From contig JACCGJ010001780.1 of the NCBI GenBank assembly GCA_013407085.1, positions 1 to 64,000 of the forward strand: a stretch of 64,000 nucleotides of DNA, read 5' to 3'. This document shows positions 47,301-62,300 of this stretch, piece by piece. Numbering within the stretch: position 1 is the first letter of the stretch; the number at the start of each line of letters is the position of its first letter. A program made the position numbers and the translations under genes. This DNA is from Atriophallophorus winterbourni (taxonomy: Eukaryota > Platyhelminthes > Trematoda > Plagiorchiida > Microphallidae). Under the pieces are notes generated by a model. It was not told the origin of the DNA. It saw nothing but the letters and a program-made list of their open reading frames with translations, and made no database searches.

Positions 47301-50300
47301 GGTTCTAATCATCGCCCGAGATCGTATTCACGTTCACCGGTCTATCGAAAGCAGCCCCGTTGGTGGAACGCATCAATGTCCTCCGTTGGTGGTCGACTAA
47401 CTTTGTTGAAACACCTTGCCCAGTGTTCGTACAATGAGTTTTTCGTTCGACAGCTTACCGGTTTTCTCACGAGAACAAATGCTGCTTCACCGTTAAAGAA
47501 TTTGAAGGAAAACTTCTTCGAGTTTGATGGTATGTTGTTTGTAAAGTTTGTAAATTCTTTTGATTACCTACGGTATTTGTATCGTTGGTCAACTACAAGA
47601 TTACTGGAAAATCACGAAAGATTCTGAACCAACATTTTTAATTTGACATTTAACCTGACGGTGATGATGATGGCGTCGTTTCAGATATTTGTACATTGGT
47701 TACCGCATCCTTGTACGAAGCATCTGGCTACGCAAATGATGGCTACCCAGACATCGTCGAGCAATTCGCCTCCGTCCATCCATCGTTTGTACTCGAGGAA
47801 TTCTCGAAAATCCCTGAAAATGACAATGATCAGATTCGGCTTTTATCGGTAAGTCAGCCAGGTTCAGGTATCATTGTTTCGCATTCGTTTGGTTGATAAT
47901 AAGTTCCTATACCGGTGAGCTACTGACAGAACCTTTGCTCAGTGCTCATTTCACATTTCTCAAGTTGGTCGAAACGATACTGGTGAACACTTCCCAGGCG
48001 CCACTTGTAGAATGAAACGAAAGCATCATCACTATCGGTGGCAGGCATATAACTATACCGGAATCATCATCACAGACAGCGTTACACCGGTAGCACGTAG
48101 CGAATGCTTAACTGCCATACAACCATGAAAAAGTAAAATCCTAAAAGATGGCGAAGGGTGGGACTTAAATTGCTACGGATTTGATAGAAGAGTAAGTACA
48201 AACAAACTGGAAGAGGTGCGTACACCTCGAATGGAACATGCATTCAAACAAGTTTTGTGAACGAGTAAAGCGACATCAGCATGGCAGCTTCCTTGTGGCT
48301 TTCACTGTCATGCATCATAACAAGTTTTTCTCGTCACTCCGCTTGATAACATGCCATGTGACGGTTTGGCCACCCCGAGATTTACGCCAATCAGGAATCA
48401 TACAGTGTATCTGTAGGCCGATAAATGTATTGTAGCCAACTATTTGATCTATAATTGTAAATGCTTAAATCCTGAGGTGGTCACGATGTGCCGTTGCAAA
48501 TGATTTCTTTAGTCGCACGCGAGGACAAAATGTTTTGAATGGTTTTCAGGTTAGCACCAAGTATGACTGACCCGTGCAATGATTTGGACACCACATATCC
48601 AACCATTTCATTGATTCGATTGTTGAGCGTATGACCTTTTATCAAATATGTGCTCCAAGCCTATTGGGGGGAGTCGTCAAATATTTTCCGCATTTTTGCT
48701 AATCAGTGTGATGAATTCATGCGTAATATTTATGATTATTATGTAAATACCAGACGGTTGAACAGGTCTTAGTCGATTGTCTACTTTAGTTTACTTGCGT
48801 AGTCTCAATCAAGAAAAGTTGAACGACGTTATTTCCAGCCTTATCTAACAGTGTCATGCAAGCACAACTTGTTTGCCATTCTTCCACTGTTTCAAACGCA
48901 TGTGGATCCTGATCCTACTATCCCTGCCGGATGAGTGAAAACAGCACGAAACCAGTCGTGGGGTGTGTGATGGAAATGTATGCTAATGAGCTTTGACGTT
49001 ATTTCCCGTTTTCATGTGATTTCTTTTAATAAAGACAACACGCAGACCATTTTAGCTCTTTTATAATTTGTGGTCTTGTGATCACTCAATTTATCGGTGG
49101 CCTGTTATTTCGCCGAGTTTGACCACCTTGAAGCATCTTGTTTTCGCTGATTTCCATAGACCCTCCGGCCATGGCTGCAAGAAGCGATATCTTCTACACG
49201 ACTGTTGGAATCGAACTACACCGTCGATGGCCCCTTATCCTGGAAGGCGTTTCATCAGCTTGCTGGTCGTGGATCTGATGAAACGTCTGAACCTCAGCCT
49301 ATTCCTCTTTTACGCATCGGTGGTGTTGATAAGGAGCATACGCTAATATCACCTTTCGCAATTCGCGACTGGGTTAGTGTCTTTTTCGCACCATATTTCA
49401 CTTTTTCTATTGACACTCGTTATACGACAACCTCGCTCATTTTGGCCAGTCACTATACTATAAGAAGTGAGACATCCCTAGTCAAGCCACGAATAATGGT
49501 TTCTTTGGCCAATTTTGCCCTGTATCCTAGCAAGCTTTTTCTCCCATTGACAACTACTAATTGATGAATAAAGCCGTCTAAGATGAATAGTGATTGGCCT
49601 CATCAGGATAACTTCGGTTTATACGCAGCACTTCTCCGAAGAAAGTTCACGACTAAGGCTTTCGCGACATTACTCGTTTAACGAAACCAGTCAACATTCA
49701 TATTGCTCCAGGGGCAATGTTTTAACTTAACAAATCGCACTGGATCAGAACCTTTTCGGTTGCTTTGCAAACTTTATCGTTGGGTCTCGTCTCGGCCAAC
49801 ATCGTGCTAAATTGATGGCCACCGGTAGTGAGCTGCATACTGAAATAGGCGGTTGTCTCACTCTTATCTCAATTTATATTTTGTTTCTCATATCTGTCTA
49901 GGCCTGGACAACCTGGCAGTATCTTAGCCCATGTGCAGTCTCTGACTGTGCGGCACTTTGCTTGGATCAGGCTTGTGCTTTCATACATACAATCTCGCTT
50001 ACTTCTTTGTATTTCGGTATCATATTCCTCACCAAACACAATTCAATGGATTACGCATACCGTGTTTGAAAAGTGTTGATTAACTCGCTTTTTATTTGTA
50101 GGATCGACTGTCGCTGTCCCCATTGTCATGTCAAAAACAAATTGCCTATGCTGTGGTCGTACCTGGGTTAGTTCAACCTGCCTCGAGTTCGACCGATTCC
50201 GGGAATCACATATCTCAGAGCCCACTTCCCCCACACAAAGACCGTCATGTTTCTGATGAGGAAAACCTTTTAGAGCGCTCGTTAGCCGCGTTTTTCAACG

Positions 50301-53300
50301 AATTGTCCATCACATACGAAAACTGTCGTTTGGGCCAGCACCTACCGTATTATCAACCTGAACTGAATCAGCCACAGACCGCGTTTATTTTGGTTGATCC
50401 TGTGGAAGGTGCGTTGTTTCATTCTCATTCAAAGTGTGAAAGCGATATGCTTTTCAGCCAGTTTTGTCGTTGCCCTTATTATTAATATTAATCTCATCCG
50501 CAAATATCATTTTATCGATATCGCTGTTATGTACTTATGAACTCACACGCCTAGCAAACTGCCATCATCGACGAGGGCTAATGTGTTTCCAGATTGCCCA
50601 AACATGGATGACATCACAAGTCAAGATCCCTGCAAAGTGCCACACTCGCATAGACTGTACGTGGGCTGAGATATTGTCAGATTGCCAATGCCTAACCAGA
50701 TAAAATAGAAATAAAATTGTAGTGAGAGTCCAGTATGCTTTCGCATGCACGGTGTTATTTGCGCAGTCGTCGTCATCATGGACAGGTAACAAGCATCAAG
50801 TCCTTAAGTGCCACACAACCATGTCAACGTAGAAAATTCTAACAAAATATGGGGAAGTGTGGGACCTGAAGTGCTACTGAACATAGGAAAGATTAAGCAC
50901 AAACAAACTGGGAAGAGCTGCCTACACCTCGAATGGAACATGCATTCAAACAAGTTTCGTGAACGAGTAGAGCGACATCAGCACGGCAGCTTCCTTGCGG
51001 CTTTCACTGTCATATGGAGCTTTCCTCCACCACTTGACAGATACAAGATTAATCAAACACTCCAAGAAGATGTCTACATTAAGAATGCGATGCTTGGCCT
51101 AACCAGCGAAGTTTATGCACGTTAACATTGTTTTGATATCCACGTCGCTACTAAAGGTTCCATTACGGATAGTTGCGTTACGTATCCGGTGATTACAAGC
51201 ACCTCTAGTGGTTGTGGAACACCTGAAGACGTCTGTGCGCTGTACGAATGCACATGCCAAAGCATAAGCAGGAATCAGCTTCTGAAAGTGGACTGGAGCG
51301 TCGATCGCGCTTAATGTATGTATGAAATCACAAGCCTGATCCGGCAAAGTGCCACACAGTCAGAGACTGCATGTGGGCTAGATACTGTCAGGTTTTGCCC
51401 AAGCCTAGACACGATAGGAGAAAATAAACAAAAATGGTAGTGAGTCTCTAGCCTGTTTCAGCATGCAGTTCACTACCTGTGGCCCATCAATTTAGCACGG
51501 TGTTAGCTACACAGCACAAAGTACTCGATCGCGCTAGTACGTCTATATTTCCTTCACAGTGATAAAGAGTATGTACGACTCAAAGAAATCACCAATCTTT
51601 GAATATTGATCGAGTGTGTGATGCGCACGAGTGATTGTTTCACAAGTAAGCGTCGATGCTAGCTATTGGTGTGTTACTTGACACATTTTCGACCTCATTT
51701 ACATTGCACAAATTCGTACTGCTGGAAACATGAAAATATCCGATTTGCTGGAAATTTCTAACCGTTGGATCGTTCACTGGCCTATTAGTTAATCAACCAA
51801 AGTTGTGCCATCTGTCGTGGGTGATAGTTTTATCTCGAATCGCCTGCTGCTCTAATTGACCATCTCGATGCTTGTGCAGTCACGTGATCCGATAAGACAA
51901 TAGTTAGTTACAATCAAGCATGTCTTATAATCTCATCAGGTAGCAGTCTTAAACATCTTGTTTTGCTTCAGTTAGGGCTTATTACGTGAAGTGATGAACG
52001 AAATTTTTTACACCATATGGCATTGACGACCCCACGAAACTATCATGATAATGTTACTGGATTTATTGATTGTGCAGGTTCATCGTTAGTAACAGTGATT
52101 TCTGTCCATTGGAAAATTCCCTGGGCGTTAACACCGGATGTTCCAGTCCGCGACAAGTTTATTTGGACATATTCTGAAGCTCGCAACGGTTTCTGAAGTA
52201 TTGAATATATAGTGTGTTTTGTCAGGTTGATATTGCTTATCAGCCTAACAGGTTCCCCCATCAAGTTACAATTTGTCGATGAATGATGTTTCTTGTCCGT
52301 CTTGATTGATAATTTCCACATATGATCCCGTTTTTAGCAAATGCCGTAACCAAAAGTTTCACAGCAATTCCCGGCATCTCGTAATTCGTTCAAAATTGAA
52401 TCAGTTGATACGAAAAAATGATGCATTTGGCCGCAGATAGCGTTAACATGTAACGAAAAAGCGGGAATAATGTGTGGAGAAATTAATGTTTTATACAGCC
52501 GATTTGAATGCCCCGCGTCATGATGCATGCAGAAATATGCTGTTTCGATTTTTCTCACATATCTCTTCAGGTCTGAGTAACCTGACAATATCTTTGCACA
52601 TGCACAGTTTGACTGTGCTGCACTTTGTCTGGCTCAGGCTTGTGATTTTATACATACATGCATACGGTATGGTGCTTTGTTACTGTTGACCTGCTTTGGT
52701 CGATGTCGAACATGAATGTGTGTCACAAGCGCAAGATTCTCTTATTTTTCACCGTTTCGTGTGACTGTACAGTCCGATTCGTAACGATGATCATTAACAG
52801 TGTTTGCGTGGTATTGGTATCGTTACTACCCCTTTATTGGTCTAAGGCCGTGTCATCCTGCGTTATCCACTCGCTTTCCTTGGATTTGAGTATCACTATT
52901 TAAAGAATAATTTGTTTGCTTCAAGTGACAATCGTCTCATGTTATATTATTATCTTACCTCTTTCTATACGTCGTATAATGCATTTTCATTTGCTCGTAG
53001 ACGCTCCGTCAACCGGGGATCAGCGGTCTGTGCTAAAGCGTCTGTATGAAGCGCTTTTTGAATGTTTACAAGACCCCGAGCACGTCTCGGAAGCGTTTAT
53101 CAATAGCCTCAGATCCTATCTCCTCTCCGCGTGTTCGACCGTGCTAACTGCGTTGCACGATCGTGGCGTATCCGTCAACCGTCGTTCCGCACGGGGATCC
53201 GGTAAATGCCCCGATGTGACAAATCCCTTTCCACCGTTCTCTCAATCCAACGCGGATGTCCACAAGTTCGATCGGAGCATAAAAGATGCTCCGAAGGGGA

Positions 53301-56300
53301 CTAAAATTGTAGGCCATTCGTCAAAAAATCCGCAGAACGGTCAAGGCCCTTTGACCACTTCATTGGACACGTCTGCCTGGAACTCATCGGAAGATACTTA
53401 TCTGATCATTTACCTTCTCAATCCGTTTTCTCAGGTACATTGTTCTTCCATCACTTGTTTTTTCCTCCGTGTCTGATGCATAAACTGTGTTTCCTGATAT
53501 TAGTGCGGAATCTATGAGTCAGCGATCTTGCTCCTCAAGTTTTCTTGATATAGACGTATGTGATTTACAGATGTGCAATCGTGCTGTACTGTGCGGCTAA
53601 CTCCGTGCGAAATTGATTGGCCAGAGGTAGCGAGCTGTATGCTGAAACAGGCTGGAGTCTCACTATTATCTCCTATTATTTCTTCTTCCTCATATCTGTC
53701 TAGGCCTGGGCAAACCGGGCAGTATCTTAGCCTACGTGCAGGCTTGTGCTTTCATAATAATAATATTAATATGTGATTTACAACAGCTTTGCAACGTATT
53801 CAACTATGTTTGATGGATTCATTGATACTTTTATAAAGTCCCTGGTGCTCAGTACTACATCTTGTGTTGCTGGTGATTAGCAATTTCGCATTTATGTTCG
53901 ATTTTAGTCTTCTCGGGTTCTACGTGAAGCACAATTGGATCGTATGTTTGGGCAACGTGTCGTGCCATCTTATAGACCAGGCTTTTGCAATTACTACTGC
54001 AATGGTTTCATTTAATGGTGAAAATTGCGATTTCCATAATTTAAATTTGGTGTATAAATTAGAAATCTAGCACCATGTCCTCTGTAAGAAACAATACGGA
54101 TCTTCAATGCTAAAAATGGCTTAAGAAAGCCATAGTGCCTTTTGAGTTTGAAAACCCTATCCTATCTGTGTTTTTTTGAAAATTAGACTCGTCAAAGGCG
54201 TTTTTAGATTGGGTAACATAATAATAATAATAGGTCCTGATATCTTACAATGTTCGCGTTTATCTTACTGCCAGCTCTGCGACACCAGTCCGGAATTAAC
54301 CCGAGCGGTGACACAAGGTTTCTTGGAATGTGGGCATCTAATTCTGACGGCGCTTCCCACCTCTTGGCAGCCTCGTGCCAACATTCAACTGCTTCCGATG
54401 GAGCAAATCACGTCGGACTATTTGTGGCGCTTGCGTTCCATTTCGTTAGCAGTTTACTCATCGGTTAATCGATACATTGAACCTACTCTGATCAATGCGA
54501 ATCGCACTTTGACCGGGCTAGGTCCAGCGGCGGAGAAAGAAACCATTTCCAACGAAAAAGAGGTAAGTCGAACGGAAGTTGAAATCTTAGTATTGTATTA
54601 AATATTTCATTTGAAAGCCGCCGCTGCCCCAAAGCACCGCTCCCACGGTAAAATTTGTTTTCCCCGAATTACGAGATTTTATTTGATTCCATAACCGGTT
54701 ACAATTTAATCGGTCGCTATCCATCAAGTAGTCTTTTGCACGTTTAGATCCAAGGGGTGTTGATTTACCTGTCACATAATATGTACTAGAGCACCTTCGC
54801 TGAGAGAGCCATCGACTCCTGCAGAGATGATCATTAAATTGTAATCAAAGTTACCACCCCATCTGATTTGTAACGTCAGGTCACGTCGTGATTTGTTACG
54901 TAGCATCAGTACTGAATTGTTGTTGTTGGCCTCCTTCGACGATGGTTGTACCTCACATACGCATGTTGGTTTCATCCTCCTCAACGTTTGGAATAATTCA
55001 ACAGTCTTATTCGGAAGGAACAATCTCTCCGATAGCGCTCACACTGATATTCAGCACTCGGTGTCAGTAATGAATTACACTTAAGAATTTGTTGTAATCC
55101 TCTTGATATCGTTATTTCAATGACTAGAATATATTTTACCTTTATTTTTATATTTATAATTGCTTGTGGGCGTGATACTACCCGGTTGCCCATACCGAAG
55201 TAGGGGGTTGGCTTAGGGGGCCGCACCCGGAGCCTTTGGCCAGAAAGCCTGAACCACAAGGCAGTGGGTGGAGACTGAGTTCGTCTGACCTCTATCCATC
55301 GACCTTCCTGTTATATGTAGCTCTGCTGGCACCAAAAGACACCACTCAGTATAGCTTAATGAGTCATGAAGGTACACAAACCATCGCACCACGTTAAGGT
55401 CCAGTCTCAGCGCGACGTACTAGAATATATAGCAATTCACGTGCAGTTTCATAGGTTTTCAGTCACGCACATTGTGTATGGACGTATATACTCACAAGCC
55501 TAATCCAGGTAAAGTGCCGCACAGTCAAAGTTATAACATCTTTAGTATGTATCTCGCCAGGCGGCCAGCTTTAGGGAGTGATAAGGAAGTGATGTGGGCT
55601 TGTTTATTAAGCGTGCTTGGTCGAATTTTTTGAATGATAGAAATGATTTGATTTTAATCATCTCACACCAAAGCAAAATAACGCTACGCTTGATTCCAAC
55701 ATATGCAAAAGGTTTCGTTCACTGACTTACTGACTCGGGTCGGTTTAAAAAAACATATTTTAGGTATCCATATTTTTGCAACTCGATTCAATGCTTCAGA
55801 CCTCTCGTACGATTGTTGATGCAAATGATTGTACAAAGAGTTGACTATCTTCAATGTTTTCTTAAACTTACCAATGTCTCACTCGTGGGTATTAACATCC
55901 GGCTAAACTACTCCCGGAGCCCGTCGCACAAATTTAAGTTTTCTCAAAGCGTTCGGTATTAGATGCAGTTCTTCTGTGTTTTTACGGAAACACTGGCTAC
56001 GTTTTTTTCAATGCAGCACACCCGAATACTGGCATTAAACCTTTCATTCTGCACGTAACCACTCCGTTTTTTCATCTCTACCATCTCCCTTTTCAGTTCT
56101 CTTTTTTTATCTTTCATTCAAGGTTTTCCACCGAAGAGCAGTGCATGCTCCTCCGTTCGTTCTGGCTGGCGATCAGAATTCCGCTCGGTGGGACCTGCCT
56201 CCGGCCGACCCGTTTTGTCGTTCATCGGTCTTGTTTGTAGCCTATTGTCTATCTCAAGATCAGCAATGGTTGCTTGCCAGTTTCACGGACGAATGTGGCA

Positions 56301-59300
56301 GCTTGCTTGACCAGACCATGATCAACGTTAGCGTGCCGTCGATGTTCTTCAACGAGATCGAAAAGCGCCGAACGCAATTGTCCACGGCCAATGGACAACA
56401 TTCCGATACGGTGCCCACGCACTTGATCAGCCCACGTCGTATTGGTCTTGCTCGTTTGTGGGATTACATCATCAACTTGCTGAGTCGTACTTCTAACCCG
56501 TGGCGTCTAGTGATTGGTCGAATCGGTCGGTTGGGCCACGGAGAATTGAAAGGTAAGGTTGCTCGCGAATATTCGTCATCCTGTGTTTGATCTCATCACA
56601 TCGCTAGCGATTTTGTTTTTTAAAGCATTATGGTTACTGAACGCGTGTAGATCGAAGAGCTAATTGTTCGGACGTCGGGATTCCGTTGCCCCAGTATTTT
56701 TGCGCTAGCTTCTTGATCAGCTCACTGTTGACGAACAATTCATGTGATAGAACGGTGGTTGAATGCACTCAGGTTGGCCGCTGTTGTTTCATTCGCTTGC
56801 CCACTGCTCGGGAACGATGGCCTTAGCTCGTCTAATGCTTCCATCTAGAATTGTAGAATGTGGACGTATATACCACAACGCGCGCCAGACTGACTCTTCG
56901 TTGGATCGCTATATCAAGTCCTCGTCTAGCCACTAGTCAGAATGGCCTTCCGCTTGTTAATATGTATTGCTGAATTCACTTGTGGACTGTGTATGAGGCC
57001 ATATGAACGATGCGCATTCTCGCAGTATTTCTGTGCTGAGTGCTAAATTGATTGGCCACCGGAAGTGAGCTGCATGCTGAAACCGGCTGGAGTCTTACCA
57101 TCATTTCCATTTCTGTCTTTTTTCTCATATCTGTCTAGGCTTGGGCAACCTGATAGTATCTTAGTCCACGTGCAATCTATCACTATGCGGCACTTGGCCT
57201 GGATCAGGCTTGTGCTTTGATACAGGTGCACATGAAGGTCTACTATCAGAACGGGCTTTAAACGTTGAGAGTATTTTCGCGTATGTGAGAGGAATTTATG
57301 TGACTACCTTTGACAATTGCAACTAAAAATGCAGTCTACAGTCCCATGACGACAAAACTTCTTGACCTTGGCGAATCAATACTTAGCAGAACGCTCGTTA
57401 AACACAGCCGTTTAAGTTATCATTACAACCATAATGTGCTCTTGATATAAGATTAAGATTACTTTGAAGCGACTGTATATTAGGCTTCGTACAAGAAACC
57501 AAGTTTGTCAAATACGCGATTACAGAGTGATTCCCGATAAAGCGCTCAAGTCGTTAATAAATACATTATGTTGCTCACGTAGATATGGAAGATGTTTTTA
57601 ACGTAATCTCGGTTGAACCAGCCAAGTATCTTTCATTCGCGATTTAGCAGAATACCCTTAATTTCCATAATGCAAAGAAATTTGAGTGCAGTCGGTTAGA
57701 GCAGTTCTTTAGGTAACGTTTCACTTCTGACACCGAAGCTTCGTCAGACCAAGGGTGATAGTCAGGACAGGGAACATGATTAAGTAGTAGTCAACCCACC
57801 ACCACTTATTTGACCTTACCGCTAAACAGCCTACAGTACGCCTAAGCTGTGCCACGTCTCGTGGGAATAACCAGAATCAGTGGTCGATTTTCCTCACAGT
57901 GTGTATCCACGTCAATCTGATACAAGTGAACACGGTCAAGGTCAGTTGACACAGCTGCGCACATACGTAAATGTACATAACTAACGGGGTTAAGCCCTGT
58001 ATGCTGTACACTTCACATGGCATCATTAGATTATATACGTATTTCTAGTTAGTTCCATCTTTATGTGATGCCTTGACGAGGTCTTCAGAAATAATGGCTA
58101 CACTAATTGAAAAGCTTCGGAAAGCAACGTATCTTTCTCGGACGCGATGAGTATTTTGAATCGACGACTGTCTCGATTGCGCTTTCACAATTTTTCTGCC
58201 TACACTTTTTGGCTTGGTATCGCCTGTTTCCATCCTTCGTTTTGCTTCCCAATCGTTGTTTCAAACACGTATTTTGTAATTTTTTCTCACACCTGTGCCA
58301 AAACTAACCGGACGGATTCTGCGGTCAATCAAGCAGATATGCTCTTGTCAGCTTTTGTGGCCTTTTTTAACTATCTAACCTGTGCTTAAACCGGGAATAA
58401 GCAAGCCATGCGACCAATTCGATCATGTAGATTAACATCTTTATTCCACCAAAAGTGTTTCATTTTGCGTGCTGTTTCGTAAAACGTTTATCGTCGCTGA
58501 ACGCACGCACTAGACCTCTGCAAACGGCCAGCGCTCGTTGTTCCGTGCCTATCCTACAAGTATGCCTGCTTCTTGATCAAACCCTGAATGGCTGTATGTC
58601 CGTTTGTTCGTACCACCAAGAACATGAGCATGCGATGTGTCACCAGTCCTGGTACCCCACCCAGCATTTCTGTGCTGTACGGCTAACATCGTGCTAAATT
58701 GATTGGCCAACGGTAGTGAGCTGCATGCTGAAACACGCTGGAGTCTCACTACCATTTCTATTTCTCCCCTCATATCTGTCTAGGCCTGGGCAACCCTGAC
58801 AGTATCTTCGCCCACGTGCAGTCTCTGACTGTGTGCAACTTTGCCTGGATCAGGCTTGTGCTTTCACACCATACCATACCTCACCCATCACCTCAACGGT
58901 CATTTAAAAAAATTTGTAGTTGTGTGAGTGGGAGAAAATTAGCCCTTCCTAGCTGTGGTGCTGTCATACTGAAACGCTCGGATATGTGGCCTGCGACTAC
59001 TGAATAACCCAAAGCAGACATACAACGAAAGATCACGACAGTCGAACGTGAATGGCAACAAATCTGCATCAGGTGCACGCGCACTTTATGTTATTCTCAT
59101 CCTACTGAATTGCATTCGTGTCCTTTTCTATTGATCTGACGGCGTATAATCACTGGGGTTTTACTCGTTTCGTTAAACCATTAATGACGTCATCTCTCTC
59201 TCTCTCTCTCTCGGTTTTCGCTTGTCCTACCTGTTATCAGTCGGTATGTTTCGGATTTGTGGCAAACAATTGATTGCATCGTTTGTTGTTTATTATCGAT

Positions 59301-62300
59301 GTCTGCCACTTATCTCGGTTCGTGTCATATACCTAGGCAAAAGCCCAGAGTCAGGCAGTGGGTGGGCTGGTCCTTGTTCGATAGGGATACGCATTATCTG
59401 TATTTGTTGGCCTCCTTCGGTCGATATGATGTTTAATCTTTTTTTCACCGTCTGGGATTTTTGTCTTTGCTGCCGCCTCAAATTGTTAAAAGCTAACCCA
59501 ATCGACATGGTTGCCTATTAAATGCAATGTGATACAAATAGTACCAGGTCGTCAATGTTTGCACATGCTATTTTTCTAGCTTTCTTTCTATCGTCACGCA
59601 TTTCAATACTGTACGTGAAAGAGCTAACTGCAACCTTTTTCAAGATTTTTTGTGAGAGTCAGCTAAAAGAAATATGCCCGTCAACGTGTTCTTTCAGAAA
59701 AGAGTTAGGAAAGTTTTGTTTGTCATGACTAATGCTTTCGTATTCCTCAACATTAATTCAAAAAATCTTGAACTTATCGGTTTCCCTCCGAGACAGCTTC
59801 AACTCTTTAAGTTCTCCGACTGCTATTAATTGTTCACTCAAGTTCACCAAGGCATCAAGCAAGGTTGTGTTCTTGCCCTTGGGTAGCTTGGCACTTACTC
59901 ATTTACAGGATGCAAGTTGTTCTCGTTTGGAAGCACGAATCATGATGCCGTCAAATTACGCTTACTTACAATGCAATCATTCTTTCTCATTCTGGAAAAC
60001 AACATCAATCGCTTTTTGCCTTATTTTTTATCGGCATTAGTAAAATTGAGTTTCATAGTCTGGACCAAGCCACCTCCTATTGTCATTATTGTGTGCTGTG
60101 AGCTTCGGCAGGTGCATCGCCTTACATCTCTATCTAAGAATTATCAATAACCTCTCACAAGAGGTATTTTGTATGTGTGAAATCACATACATGATCCAGA
60201 CAAATTACCTTGAAGTCATCGACCATACGTTGGCTATGATACTCGCAGACCGAGGCAGATATGCGAATGAAAATAGAAATAGCCATGAGACTCCAGCATG
60301 TGTTCGCATGCAGCTCACTACCGGTGGTAAATCAATTTAGCTCGGTGTTAGCTGCACAGAACTGAAGTACTTCACGGTAGTAAGTCCACAAGATACTCAG
60401 ATCAAAAGGCAAATCAGTATAACATCAATCCTGTTGTCATGTTTACTCTCCCGCGAAATGATTGATAAAACGCAGCTATTTGCAAGTGGTACTTGCGTCT
60501 TAATGCATGACAGTTAAATTTGCTTAATTCACTACCGATACTCATGCAAGGGGAACGATTTCCATTTAGTGAACATTCGTCGTGCCTTGAACATAACTTG
60601 AATGTACAGGGTCACGATTCCTAGCCTATGGTTGTTACCGGTGATATACTACATGGATTATCATCTGATCGAGTTTGAACTGTCATCGTTGTCATGTGTT
60701 TGAACGAACTCAACGTTTGGTTTTGCGAGATTTTCGTTTCCGCAAATGATGATACCGCGACAAGATCGTGAATACCCTTTCTTCTTTGATTCGATGTATT
60801 CATTTTCTGCGACATTAAATCGGAATTACCTGGTAATTATGGTCGTTTCATGTGTGAGACAGTTTCTCTCGGTGGGTCCTCCGTATGTTCTTTAGAAGAT
60901 GAGCGTTTGTTTATCAACTGGTATTTCTTCCGGTTTTACCGTAAAATAACATCTGTTCGAGCCGAACTGGACACGGCCTTTACCACTTCCCATCGCCACG
61001 GCAACGTGACAGTAACATCGCCCACGTGCAGTCTCTGACTGTGCGGCACTTTGCCTGGATCAGGCTTGTGCTTTCATACCATACCATACCACGGTTAAAA
61101 TCTGTCCGCTTGAATAAGTACGTCGTCTCACATATCTTAGTTGAAATATTGCGTAACATTCTCGCTAGAGACGGTAGAGACAAAAATTATGGTATGGTGC
61201 AATCTGGATTATAACAGTGGCCATGGGGATGACGGATCCAGCCTTATTGCAGATATAACAAATGCAACAGCAGATTGAACAAAATGGACGAAATACAGCT
61301 AAACTTTTCCAAGCACGAACAAAACACGATAGCACTCAACCTCAGACTTGATTAACATTTTCGGATTATGCGATTGTGCGCACTAAATGCCTTACTGTAT
61401 GGCAGCGAAACCTGGACAATCCATGCAAGTCACGAAAGGATGTGTTTTGCGATTTTCGGAGTATCCTTCACATGTATCGCAGATGGGCAGAGTAAAAATG
61501 TTGAAGTGCTTTTTAATGAAGATCCATACTACATGCTCACTATACTGTGACAACGTCGCCTACGCTGGCTGTGTCATATCTACTGAATCGAAAACGGTGG
61601 TATTCCGAAATATATGCTCATTGAGAAGCTGAAATCAAATAACTGGCCTTCAGATATACCGTACTCGTTTGTGAACGAGATATGAAGATCCCTTGATGTA
61701 GACCCTAGTAGTTTGGAAGAGCGTGCTCTTGACTCTGTTACTTTGGAGGCATAGTGTGAAGCGCTGGGTAAGATCAGTTGCTGCTTCCGCCTGGTGAGCG
61801 TAGATCACGCCGAAACGTTGCTGACTCCGCCATTCGCTTTGAACACTGTACGAGGTATATTTACTCCCGAATTGAACTATCTTGTCATGAAACAGTATGA
61901 TTTATGTGGTCACCATACGTTTGTGATGTTAATTAACGGTTGATATCTTCCACTGGAGGTCAACAACAACAATATATATACCAATGTATTGTGGTGTCCA
62001 CATCCCCATCCCTTACACACCACTACTGGTTACTGGCTGTTTGCCGTCATCAGGTGGAGACAGTAAGATCAGGTTCCGTGAGCAATATATATATATATAT
62101 ATATATGGAAATGTTTGGCTTCAACTTTTTTCGATCTACAACCTATTGTCATCGTTCCTCTTGTATCACTATTGTTCAACAATTTTTTCTTTCTGTTAAC
62201 TGTAATGAAAGCTGTGAAACAATAATCGAGTTCAATCAATAAACCTCAGATGAACTGCCCAATACGAGTGCATCCGTCTCTCCCACGTGACTGGATAGTC

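Larger units (their letters stand above)
50409..53000 (+). other. MED13 intron 16
   Basis: 2.6 kb with R1 (50620, 51322, 52489), R2 (50755) and otherwise unrecognised sequence. Confidence 0.6.
54563..56122 (+). other. MED13 intron 18
   Basis: Holds an R3 copy and a short R1 piece; no gene seen. Confidence 0.6.

Noticed and set aside
58107..58389. Overlapping open frames considered as a small gene
   Set aside because: No start context, no domain, and they lie within a MED13 intron; composition is Cys/Phe-rich as in random AT-rich frames.
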